Assembly: GCA_963922815.1 (NCBI GenBank)
Contig: CAWUKD010000036.1
Coordinates: 1 to 26,065, forward strand
Direction: 5' to 3'
Source of the DNA: SZUA-146 sp963922815
GTDB taxonomy: Bacteria; Pseudomonadota; Gammaproteobacteria; Steroidobacterales; SZUA-146
Length of the DNA stretch: 26,065 bases
Shown here: one piece after another, positions 16,902 through 24,151 of the stretch
Position numbering within the stretch: position 1 is the first letter of the stretch
Layout: every line of letters begins with the position of its first letter
Translations under genes and position numbers: made by a program
Notes under the pieces: generated by a model
Seen by the model: only the letters and a program-made list of their open reading frames with translations
Told to the model about the DNA's origin: nothing
Databases searched by the model: none

Positions 16902-18083
16902 TCAGACTTCGATACCCACCGCCAGCGCTTCACCGCCGCCGATACACAAAGAGGCAACGCCGCGGCTCAGGCCACGATTACGCAGAGCGTAGATCAGCGT
17001 GACGAGCAGTCGGGCACCGGTGGCGCCAATCGGATGGCCGAGGGCGCAGGCACCGCCGTTCACGTTAACCTTGTCCCGGGAAATGCCAACGTCGTGCATG
17101 GCCGACATCGTGACGCAGGCGAACGCTTCGTTGATTTCGTACAGATCCACAGAATCAGGGCTCCAGTCCAGCTGCTCATGCAGCTTGCTGATTGCCGTCG
17201 ACGGCGCCGTGGTAAACCATTCCGGTTCGTGGGCAAAGCCGGTCGCGCCCCGGATCGTGGCCAGTACTTCGAGACCACGGTCGGCGGCAGTGCTTGCGCG
17301 CATCAGCACGAGCGAAGCGGCGCCATCTGATATTGATGACGAGCTGGCGGCCGTTACCGTGCCGCCGTCGCGACGAAAGGCCGGGCGCATGGTCGGAATT
17401 TTCGCGATATCGCAGTTGAACGGTTCTTCGTCCTGGTCAACCGTGACCTCTTTGCGTCGAACCGAAAACGTGACGGGTGTGATTTCATCCTTGAAGTGAC
17501 CTGACTTGATCGCCGCCAGCGCCTGTTCTACCGATTCAATGGAAAACTGATCCTGTTGTTCGCGCGTAAAGCCGTACCGATCGCAGGTGGCTTCGGCGAA
17601 GTGTCCCATCATGTTTCCGTCGTAGGGGTTTTGCAGTCCGTCGTAGAACATGTGATCCAGCGTTTGCTGATGCCCCATGCGATAACCGCTGCGTGCCTTG
17701 GGCAGCAGGTAAGGCGCGTTACTCATGGACTCGAGACCACCGGCAACGACAATCTCGGCGGCTCCGGCCGCGAGCGCATTGTGTCCCATCATCACGGTCT
17801 TCATGCCGGACCCACACACCTTATTCACCGTGGTGCAGGGGACGCCCGTTGGAATGTCGGCGGCCAGAGCGGCCTGCCGTGCGGGCGCCTGCCCGATGCC
17901 GGCAGGCAGTACGCAGCCGGTCAGCACTTCGCTGACCTCTGCGGCATCGACGCCGGCCTGGGCGAGTGCTGCCCGATTGGCGGCTGCGCCAAGCTGAACC
18001 GCCGTGGCTCCTGACAACGCCCCCTGAAAAGCACCAATCGCGGTGCGTTTTGCGCCAACAATGACAATCGGATCCGAGCTCAT
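16902..18083 (-). CDS. Acetyl-CoA C-acyltransferase (thiolase)
   Basis: The 393-residue protein is a complete thiolase that cleaves 3-ketoacyl-CoA with CoA to give acetyl-CoA and a shortened acyl-CoA, or runs in reverse as acetoacetyl-CoA thiolase. The nucleophile Cys90 is in NKVCGSGMK, Asn318 in NEAFA, His350 in GGACALGHPIGATGAR, and the second catalytic Cys380 in SLCIGGGEA, all close to the numbering of biosynthetic thiolases. The segment GTVTAASSSSISDGAA replaces the more usual Asn-Ala-Ser form. Placed between isovaleryl-CoA dehydrogenase and the type II hydroxyacyl-CoA dehydrogenase, it likely works in branched-chain or short-chain acyl-CoA breakdown; exact chain length is not readable from sequence. 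Confidence 0.95.
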   Translation of the reverse strand: MSSDPIVIVGAKRTAIGAFQGALSGATAVQLGAAANRAALAQAGVDAAEVSEVLTGCVLPAGIGQAPARQAALAADIPTGVPCTTVNKVCGSGMKTVMMGHNALAAGAAEIVVAGGLESMSNAPYLLPKARSGYRMGHQQTLDHMFYDGLQNPYDGNMMGHFAEATCDRYGFTREQQDQFSIESVEQALAAIKSGHFKDEITPVTFSVRRKEVTVDQDEEPFNCDIAKIPTMRPAFRRDGGTVTAASSSSISDGAASLVLMRASTAADRGLEVLATIRGATGFAHEPEWFTTAPSTAISKLHEQLDWSPDSVDLYEINEAFACVTMSAMHDVGISRDKVNVNGGACALGHPIGATGARLLVTLIYALRNRGLSRGVASLCIGGGEALAVGIEV

Positions 18084-18199
18084 AGTAATTCCGCCTTAAT
18101 CTAGTGAGTCAGGCGTGGTCTGCGCCCGACGATTGTTTTCCAAATGCTAAAGTACCGCGGCCCTGGCCGTGGCGCCTTGTTTCATATTCTGTAGGTGCC

Positions 18200-19363
18200 T
18201 TAGCCCGCTGCCCGAAACAACTCGCGGCCAATCAGCATGCGCCGTATTTCGTTGGTACCGGCACCAATATCATAGAGTTTCGCGTCCCGCAGCAGTCGCC
18301 CGGCCGGGTACTCATTAATGTAGCCATTCCCGCCGAGAGTCTGGATCGTCTCCAGAGCGAGCTTGACGCCGCTTTCCGAGGACATCAGCAGCGACGCCGC
18401 CGCGTCCTGACGGGTCGGAACCCCGGCGTCGAACAGCTCTGCTGTTCGGTAGGTAAACGCGCGGCTGGCCTGAAGCAGGGTATACATGTCGGCGATCTTG
18501 GCCTGCATGATGCCAAACTCACCGATGGCCTTGCCAAATTGCTTGCGCTCGTGAACGTAGCTCAAAACCAGATCCATACAGGCCTGCATGATTCCGATCG
18601 GGCCGCCGGACAGTACCAGCCGCTCGGAATCAAGCCCGCGCATTAACAGGTACACGCCTCCGTGCAATTCGCCCAGCAGATTTTCTTTGGGGATTTTGCA
18701 GTTGTCGAAGACCAGCTCGCAGGTGTTCGAACCGCGCATACCGATCTTGTCGAGTTTCTGTGCGGTGCTGAATCCCGGCATGTCTTTTTCAACGATAAAG
18801 GCGCTAATGCTGCGAGAACCCGTGTCGTTTTCCCTGGTTCGCATATAAACAATCAAAACGTCGGCGTCGGGACCGTTGGTGATCCACATCTTGGAGCCGT
18901 TGGCAACGAAACAGTCGTCTTGTTCAACGGCTTTGCAGGTCATTGAACCCACCACGTCAGAGCCTGCGCCGGGCTCCGACATGGCCAGTGCCCCTATCCA
19001 TTCTCCGCTACAGAGTTTGGGCAGGTACTTGTGTCGCTGTTCCTCGTTTCCATTCAGGTACAAATTATTCATGCACAGATTGGAGTGGGCACCATACGAC
19101 AGGCCTACCGATGCAGAGCCGCGCGAAATTTCTTCCATAGCCACCACATGCGCCAGATAGCCCATGCCGCTGCCGCCGTATTCGTCCGGTACGGTCATGC
19201 CCAGCAGACCTTGATCGCCCATCTGCTGCCACAGCGCCGGATCGAACGCATTGTCCTGATCGATTTGAGCGGCCACCGGCGCCAGTTCGGCGTCGGAAAA
19301 ACGACGGACGGCCTCTCGCAGCATGTCGAGGTCTTCATTGATCGTGGTATTAAAAGTTGCCAT
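18200..19363 (-). CDS. ivd: Isovaleryl-CoA dehydrogenase-like acyl-CoA dehydrogenase
   Basis: From the ATG at 19363 the protein is 387 residues. It is an FAD acyl-CoA dehydrogenase of the isovaleryl-CoA type, oxidising isovaleryl-CoA from leucine to 3-methylcrotonyl-CoA and passing electrons to ETF. Signs are LSYGAHSNLCMNNLYLNG (88-105), AMSEPGAGSD (127-136), MWITNGPDADVLIVY (159-173), and the catalytic base at Glu247 in GLDSERLVLSGG (243-254). The C-terminal position used by short- and medium-chain enzymes is instead Gly in IGAGTNEIRRMLIG. A longer frame to 19423 is open, but a TATACT element at 19402-19397 lies inside that extension, favouring the shorter start. No methylcrotonyl-CoA carboxylase, hydratase or HMG-CoA lyase genes of the leucine route are in the window. 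Confidence 0.93.
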   Translation of the reverse strand: MATFNTTINEDLDMLREAVRRFSDAELAPVAAQIDQDNAFDPALWQQMGDQGLLGMTVPDEYGGSGMGYLAHVVAMEEISRGSASVGLSYGAHSNLCMNNLYLNGNEEQRHKYLPKLCSGEWIGALAMSEPGAGSDVVGSMTCKAVEQDDCFVANGSKMWITNGPDADVLIVYMRTRENDTGSRSISAFIVEKDMPGFSTAQKLDKIGMRGSNTCELVFDNCKIPKENLLGELHGGVYLLMRGLDSERLVLSGGPIGIMQACMDLVLSYVHERKQFGKAIGEFGIMQAKIADMYTLLQASRAFTYRTAELFDAGVPTRQDAAASLLMSSESGVKLALETIQTLGGNGYINEYPAGRLLRDAKLYDIGAGTNEIRRMLIGRELFRAAG

Positions 19364-19396
19364 AGCCTGATCGTCACGCACCTGAATGGGGCGCAA

Positions 19397-19402
19397 AGTA
19401 TA
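19397..19402 (-). promoter_or_regulatory. candidate -10 element for isovaleryl-CoA dehydrogenase
   Basis: Minus-strand TATACT is framed by GCGC on both sides and lies 34 bases upstream of the ATG at 19363, giving a leader of about 27 bases. No convincing -35 is seen, so an activator or extended contacts may be needed. Confidence 0.4.
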
Positions 19403-19589
19403 GCGCAAGGCCGTCGACAGCATAAGATCGGGAAGGCGGTCTGGCGCGAACTTCGGGACCGTTTGGCGGGGGCGAGGGTGACGAAATCACGGCGCCGGGT
19501 TATGACAAGCGCCGATTGTCTGCAGGCAGCCCCTGTCCGGCCGATCGGCAGGGCCCGCAAAGAGCCGCCACGCCGATGACGTTTCGCCG

Positions 19590-19595
19590 TATACT
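19590..19595 (+). promoter_or_regulatory. candidate -10 element for phnA
   Basis: TATACT followed by GGCGCC lies 35 bases upstream of the phnA ATG. The hexamer is flanked by CGCC and GGCG, an inverted pair. The -35 region is weak. Confidence 0.4.
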
Positions 19596-19629
19596 GGCGC
19601 CCAAAATCAAGCAATCCAACTGGTGTTCA

Positions 19630-19983
19630 ATGGCCGATCTGCCCAACTGCCCGCAATGCGGGTCCGGTTTTACCTACGCTGACCAGGCGCTGCTGGTCTG
19701 CCCGGAATGCGCCCACGAGTGGAATCCGGACACGGTGGCCGCGGCAACCGACGGTCCTGCGGGCGATGAGCGGGTGGTCACCGACGCCAATGGTCAGAAA
19801 CTCGTCGACGGCGATACGGTGTCGGTTATCAAAGACCTCAAAGTCAAAGGGAGTTCGCTTGTAGTCAAGGTAGGGACCAGGGTCAAGAATATTCGCCTGG
19901 TCGACGGGGACCATGATATCGATTGCAAGATCAGTGGTATCGGGGCCATGAAGCTCAAGTCCGAGTTTGTCAGAAAAGCCTGA
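19630..19983 (+). CDS. phnA: PhnA/YjdM family zinc-ribbon protein
   Basis: The 117-residue protein has an N-terminal zinc ribbon with Cys7, Cys10, Cys24 and Cys27 (CPQC and CPEC), then a small beta-rich C-terminal domain with DTVSVIKDLKVKGSS (62-76), VKVGTRVKNIRLVDGDHDI (79-97) and GAMKLKSEFVRKA at the end. It matches the PhnA/YjdM family in sequence and length (E. coli about 111 residues). Despite the historical name it is not part of phosphonate breakdown by C-P lyase, and its role is poorly known. The frame is open upstream to 19516, but the zinc ribbon starts at this ATG and a -10 element lies in the extension. The next gene starts 26 bases after its stop, so the two probably share a transcript. 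Confidence 0.93.
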   Translation: MADLPNCPQCGSGFTYADQALLVCPECAHEWNPDTVAAATDGPAGDERVVTDANGQKLVDGDTVSVIKDLKVKGSSLVVKVGTRVKNIRLVDGDHDIDCKISGIGAMKLKSEFVRKA

Positions 19984-20009
19984 TTTGCCGCTGAAGCCAG
20001 GAAATATAC

Positions 20010-21992
20010 GTGAAAGCACCCATTGAAAACCTGTACGCCGTTGAGCTGGCCCCGCAATGGGTTAAGCAGCATGACGTCGACTACGGCTATGAGCACGATA
20101 CGTCTGCACCGTTTTACTATCTGCTAACCGATTATCAGGACTACATTGATCGCGAGCGCACGTTTTCGTATACGCGCACGGTGCAAAAAATCAATGACGC
20201 CTCGCGACTGGAAGATGCGTCGCTGGTGGTCTCCGAGCTTAACGAAAAGCATCAGCGCGTGTTTTTTCACAGCGTTGAAATTATCCGCGATGGTCGGCGC
20301 ATCGACGCGCTGGATCACGAGAATATTGCGGTGTATCAGCGCGAGACGGCCCTTGAAAGTCACGTCATTACCGGGCGCAAGACGGTTGCTCTGACCATTG
20401 ACGATCTTCGCGTTGGCGATACGCTGGACGTTCGAATGACGTTTTGCAATTTCGCCAGCACGCACCCGCTGCACGGGAAGTTTTACCTGTCGACGTTCTG
20501 GCTGGGCTGGTCGTGTGCGGTGGTACGCCAATCTGTTCGTGTGATTAACTCTGGCCATACAGCGCTGCTCTTTCAGCAGGGCGGTGCCAGTCAACGCATG
20601 GGTGAGGTAAAGCGCGTTGAACCAGGCGAAGAGTTTTATCAGCAGTGGAATAACCTGGTTCCGGTTTCTATTGGACGACAGGTGCCAAACTGGGTGTGGA
20701 GCGATTTTCTTCAGTTCACTACAGAAAACACGTGGCCGGCCGTTTCCAAGTATCTATATAACTACTACGAAGCCAACGGCGTGCTGGATACGCAGATCGA
20801 TATGCAAAATATTGACCTGCTGCAGCTGTCCGGCACTCAGGAAGAGGACCTGCTGCGCATTGTTCGGTTTGTCCAGAATAACGTCCGCTATCGGGGTGAG
20901 AACCACGGGATTTATACCCACACACCCAAATCACCGGAGCGCACGCTGAAAAAGCGGGCGGGTGACTGTAAGGACAAGTCCAATCTGATGGTTACGCTTC
21001 TGCGTCGCATTGGCGTAGACGCGACGCTGGTCCTGGTCAATTCACGTTTCGGCCTGAAAATTGCGGGCCTGAACCCCTCGGCCTATCAGTTTGATCATAT
21101 GATCGTAAAAGTCACGATCGGCGACAGAACCCTGTATTTTGATCCGACCATTCAGGCCCAGGCGGGCGACCTCGATCATCGCGCGCAGTTGATGTACGGC
21201 TACGGTCTGGAGCTCACGGCGGCCGGCAGCGATCTGAAGCTGCTGCCGTTTGACCTGAGTCGACGGGTGTTCGAAATAGAACACCACTTTGATCTTGAGC
21301 ATTGGAAAACCGACGCTGAGCTTGTTATCCGCCGACGCTATTTTTTCCATCGTGCCGACAATATGCGGTTCTATCTGAATTCAAAGGACGAACAAACGCT
21401 GCGGGAAGATTACCTGCGCGGTGCGCGCGAATCGACTGGCTGCCGACTTGAGGTGCTTGAACCGGTAAAGACGCTGGATGATCCGGTGAACAATGTTCTC
21501 GAAACGGTCGAGCGCTATCGGATGGTTGATCTGAAACTGACTCATCCCAATCTTCACATGCAGGTGACGACCGAATTTGCCAACGACTTTCCGCTGACGC
21601 TGGACGATGATTTCCCGCTGGATCTTGGCCTCGACGGCGGCATGAAGCACACCATCGAGGTGGTTACGCGGCGCTCGTCAAAAATCGACGCGAGTCAGGA
21701 GCGCGTCGGGAATCCGTGGTTTAACTATCAGGACGTTATCAAGCCTAAAGGCAAACGCCTGACGTTTGTAACCGAACTGGATGCGAAAGTATCGTTCATT
21801 CCAAGCGAGCATGTTCACGAGTATATGAATGATGTGGACAAAGTCCGTTCGCGCTGTGTCAGTAACTTCAATTACGATTACCCGCGCCTGATCTCGTTTG
21901 ACCGGTCAACGTGGGTGGTCGACTCGCTACGCGTTGTCGGAGCTGTAGCGGTGATCCTGCTCTTGTTTCGAGCCCTCGTCGGAAGCCTCTGA
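20010..21992 (+). CDS. DUF3857 and transglutaminase-fold protein with C-terminal membrane anchor
   Basis: The 660-residue protein combines an N-terminal DUF3857-type beta domain (roughly 40-230) with a transglutaminase-like core: Cys320 in KRAGDCKDKSNLMVTLLRR, His363 in YQFDHMIVKV and Asp378 in LYFDPT form a papain-like triad. In bacteria this fold usually acts as a protease or amidase rather than a crosslinker. A beta-rich region follows, and one hydrophobic segment (about 638-657) ends the protein. There is no N-terminal signal peptide, unlike many DUF3857 proteins, so it looks tail-anchored with the catalytic domain probably on the cytoplasmic side. The GTG start has AGGA 6 bases upstream. 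Its last 66 bases overlap the convergent acyltransferase gene. The substrate is unknown. Confidence 0.88.
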   Translation: MKAPIENLYAVELAPQWVKQHDVDYGYEHDTSAPFYYLLTDYQDYIDRERTFSYTRTVQKINDASRLEDASLVVSELNEKHQRVFFHSVEIIRDGRRIDALDHENIAVYQRETALESHVITGRKTVALTIDDLRVGDTLDVRMTFCNFASTHPLHGKFYLSTFWLGWSCAVVRQSVRVINSGHTALLFQQGGASQRMGEVKRVEPGEEFYQQWNNLVPVSIGRQVPNWVWSDFLQFTTENTWPAVSKYLYNYYEANGVLDTQIDMQNIDLLQLSGTQEEDLLRIVRFVQNNVRYRGENHGIYTHTPKSPERTLKKRAGDCKDKSNLMVTLLRRIGVDATLVLVNSRFGLKIAGLNPSAYQFDHMIVKVTIGDRTLYFDPTIQAQAGDLDHRAQLMYGYGLELTAAGSDLKLLPFDLSRRVFEIEHHFDLEHWKTDAELVIRRRYFFHRADNMRFYLNSKDEQTLREDYLRGARESTGCRLEVLEPVKTLDDPVNNVLETVERYRMVDLKLTHPNLHMQVTTEFANDFPLTLDDDFPLDLGLDGGMKHTIEVVTRRSSKIDASQERVGNPWFNYQDVIKPKGKRLTFVTELDAKVSFIPSEHVHEYMNDVDKVRSRCVSNFNYDYPRLISFDRSTWVVDSLRVVGAVAVILLLFRALVGSL

Positions 21993-22727
21993 ATCCCCAA
22001 GGTCCGGTTCGTCCAGAACAGACATGATCGCCGCGCGACTGCGCTGTGCAATGTCTTTCATGGCGTCCCGACCCTCGCCGTTAATCTCTAAACGGGGCAG
22101 CGCGGTGACCGTGATACGACCGGGTTTTGGAAGCCAGTCGTCCGCCGAGAGCATGCCGCGAGAGCCTTGAATAACGACGGGGATAACATCCATTTTTCCG
22201 GCAACGGCTGCAGCAAATGCGCCTGGCCGAAATGTCTGAAGTCCCGGGGGCGTCTGAAAGGTACCTTCCGGAAAAATGGCCACGGACAGTCCGCTCCTTG
22301 CCTGTTCTATAATTCGTCGGGCATCCTGCCCACCCCGATACCGGTTGCGTCGTTCCACAAACTGGGAACCGATGCGTCTAAGTAAAAAGTGTAGTAACGG
22401 TACTTTCGTCACTTCACGTTTGATGACAAATCCGAAGCGCGTGGGAAGCACAGCCTTGAGTATAATTCCGTCCAGGTAGCTGGCGTGATTGGCGACGACA
22501 ACCGCGGGCCTGTCGCCGATGTGTTCCTCACCGTGGACGTTTAGCCTCACCCCCGTAATAAAAAACCAGAAACGGGCGCAGCCGCGAATCAGGGTGCGAC
22601 GCAGTTCAAGTTTTAACGGCAATACCAGCAGGAGCACTGCAACAAATGCAACAAGCGCCAAGCAGGTCACAGAAACTACACCATAAAGCCATAATATAGG
22701 CGTTAAGTAGCGTTTAGTGTTGTCCAA
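21927..22727 (-). CDS. plsC: 1-acyl-sn-glycerol-3-phosphate acyltransferase (PlsC family)
   Basis: The 266-residue protein is a PlsC-family acyltransferase, which adds the second acyl chain to lysophosphatidic acid at the inner membrane to give phosphatidic acid. A membrane helix spans about residues 10-37. The catalytic motif NHASYLD (80-86) gives His81 and Asp86, FVERRNR lies at 123-129, and FPEGT at 152-156. The C-terminal tail after about 240 is acidic and polar (DLGDSEASDEGSKQEQDHR) and is encoded in part by the stretch overlapping the transglutaminase gene. The start appears to be TTG at 22727 with only a weak ribosome site; no ATG lies near. Paralogues in this family can act on other lipids, so the exact acceptor is inferred. 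Confidence 0.9.
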   Translation of the reverse strand: MDNTKRYLTPILWLYGVVSVTCLALVAFVAVLLLVLPLKLELRRTLIRGCARFWFFITGVRLNVHGEEHIGDRPAVVVANHASYLDGIILKAVLPTRFGFVIKREVTKVPLLHFLLRRIGSQFVERRNRYRGGQDARRIIEQARSGLSVAIFPEGTFQTPPGLQTFRPGAFAAAVAGKMDVIPVVIQGSRGMLSADDWLPKPGRITVTALPRLEINGEGRDAMKDIAQRSRAAIMSVLDEPDLGDSEASDEGSKQEQDHRYSSDNA

Positions 22728-22793
22728 AAGGGATGTCCGGCTGCGGGTAAATGATTAATTTTCCTGGAAACTGTGACGTGGTTCAACTTATGT

Positions 22794-22820
22794 TACAGGC
22801 GCCTGATTTTGAGACCTGTA
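22794..22820. repeat. palindrome and inverted repeat in the plsC-xerD divergent region
   Basis: The perfect 10-bp palindrome CAGGCGCCTG (22796-22805) sits inside a wider inverted repeat, TACAGG at 22794-22799 and CCTGTA at 22815-22820. The surrounding 283 bp between the divergent plsC and xerD starts contain no other structure I can support. It could be a regulator site or an RNA hairpin; neither is shown. Confidence 0.4.
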
Positions 22821-23010
22821 TCACTGTAGTTTCAAACAGCTGAACGCATACTGACGAAGCTAATTAAGTTTAAGCACGGCGCGCAGCAAACGGAACTGCG
22901 CAGATTGGACCGGCAAAACCCTCGTGACAAGGTAGAAAAACGCGGGGACGAAGCCATACATTTTGCCTCGATCTTTACATCAGGGCGAATAAAATCCAGA
23001 GGTAATTTAC

Positions 23011-23961
23011 GTGAGTGCGGTAATGTCAGACAGAGATTTCGAAAAACACGGACGAGGCAACGTACAGCCAGAAGATGGCAAGAACATCATTGATGTTTTT
23101 CTTGACGCCATCTGGATGGAACGCGGATTGTCCAAGAACACACTGGCTGCCTACCGGGCTGACCTGATGGCGCTGTCTCGCTGGCTGGAAAGCCGCGATA
23201 TTAACATGGCGGCCGCGACGCGAGAGAATCTCGTGGAGTTTATCGCGGCACGTGTAGAGAAAGGCGCGCGACCCCGTTCGACGGCCCGACAGCTGTCGAG
23301 CTTCCGGCGGTTCTATCGCTACCTTGTTCGCGAAAACCAGGTTCAGGACGATCCTACCGCGAACATCCAGATGCCCAAGATCGGGCGCACGCTGCCCAAG
23401 TCGTTGTCCGAAGGAAAAGTGGAAGACCTGTTGAGCGCACCTGAGGTCAGCGATCCGCTGGGTTTCAGAGATCGCACCATGCTCGAGGTTCTCTACGCGA
23501 CAGGGCTGCGAGTATCTGAGCTGATCAATCTGAAACTGAGTCAGGTGAACCTGAACCAGGGCGTCGTTCGAATTGTCGGCAAAGGCGATCGCGAACGTTT
23601 GATTCCTCTTGGCGAAGAGTCGATGGACTGGATCAGCAAGTTTGTTCAGGGCGCCCGGCTTGAAATTCTTCTCGAGCGTCAGACGGATTACCTGTTTCCG
23701 ACCCGTCGAGGCGATCGCATGACTCGTCAGGCTTTCTGGCACATTATCAAACGCTACGCCCGCAAGGCATCGATTGGTAAAGAGCTGTCACCACATTCCT
23801 TGCGTCACGCCTTTGCAACGCACCTGCTGAACAACGGTGCCGATCTGAGAGTGGTGCAAATGTTGCTGGGTCACAGCGACCTGTCGACAACCCAGATTTA
23901 CACGCACGTGGCGCAGGAGCGACTGAAAGACTTTCACTCCAAGCACCATCCCCGCGGATAA
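23011..23961 (+). CDS. xerD: Site-specific tyrosine recombinase XerD
   Basis: The 316-residue protein is a Xer-type tyrosine recombinase. With XerC it resolves chromosome dimers at the dif site under control of FtsK. The N-terminal core-binding domain spans about 25-110 (FLDAIWMERGLSKNTLAAYR at 30-49). All catalytic residues are present: Arg167 in TGLRVSEL, Lys191 in VGKGDRER, His262 and Arg265 in SPHSLRHAFATHLL, His288 in LLGHSDLSTTQ and the nucleophile Tyr297 in QIYTHV. It is XerD rather than XerC by its sequence and by the dsbC gene that follows, as in E. coli. The GTG start has AGAGG about 7 bases upstream; an ATG four codons later is the alternative. The N-terminus is about 15 residues longer than the E. 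coli protein. Confidence 0.96.
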   Translation: MSAVMSDRDFEKHGRGNVQPEDGKNIIDVFLDAIWMERGLSKNTLAAYRADLMALSRWLESRDINMAAATRENLVEFIAARVEKGARPRSTARQLSSFRRFYRYLVRENQVQDDPTANIQMPKIGRTLPKSLSEGKVEDLLSAPEVSDPLGFRDRTMLEVLYATGLRVSELINLKLSQVNLNQGVVRIVGKGDRERLIPLGEESMDWISKFVQGARLEILLERQTDYLFPTRRGDRMTRQAFWHIIKRYARKASIGKELSPHSLRHAFATHLLNNGADLRVVQMLLGHSDLSTTQIYTHVAQERLKDFHSKHHPRG

Positions 23962-24038
23962 TCCCGCGGAGCGATCGCCCAACGCACCTCAAAAAAGTAC
24001 CACTGGCCGCACCGGATTCATCCCGTGCGGCTTTTTTT
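23952..24038 (+). terminator. intrinsic terminator after xerD with a preceding hairpin
   Basis: The main terminator is GCCGCAC (24006-24012) paired with GTGCGGC (24025-24031), extended by a GG/CC pair, and followed by seven T residues. A second hairpin lies upstream: CCGCGG at 23952-23957 and 23964-23969, with the xerD TAA stop inside its 6-base loop. The terminator separates xerD from dsbC, so dsbC likely has its own promoter. Confidence 0.9.
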
Positions 24039-24060
24039 AATATTGGGGGCGTATTTTTGC

Positions 24061-24066
24061 TAAACT
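24061..24066 (+). promoter_or_regulatory. candidate -10 element for dsbC
   Basis: TAAACT is followed by the GC-rich TCGCGGCC and lies 86 bases upstream of the dsbC ATG, just after the xerD terminator. It resembles the -10 sites seen elsewhere in the window. No good -35 is visible. Confidence 0.3.
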
Positions 24067-24151
24067 TCGCGGCCACGAAGCTTCCGGAACCTGCTCCCAC
24101 AGGCGCGGTCGGAGTTGAGGCCTTATTAAAGAATACCGGGGAACACCTATT

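Noticed and set aside
19364..19423. N-terminal extension of isovaleryl-CoA dehydrogenase by 20 codons
   Set aside because: It contains the likely -10 element, and the family sequence begins with the downstream ATG at 19363.
19630..19983. phnA as evidence for phosphonate degradation
   Set aside because: The PhnA/YjdM family is not part of the C-P lyase pathway, and no phosphonate genes are nearby.
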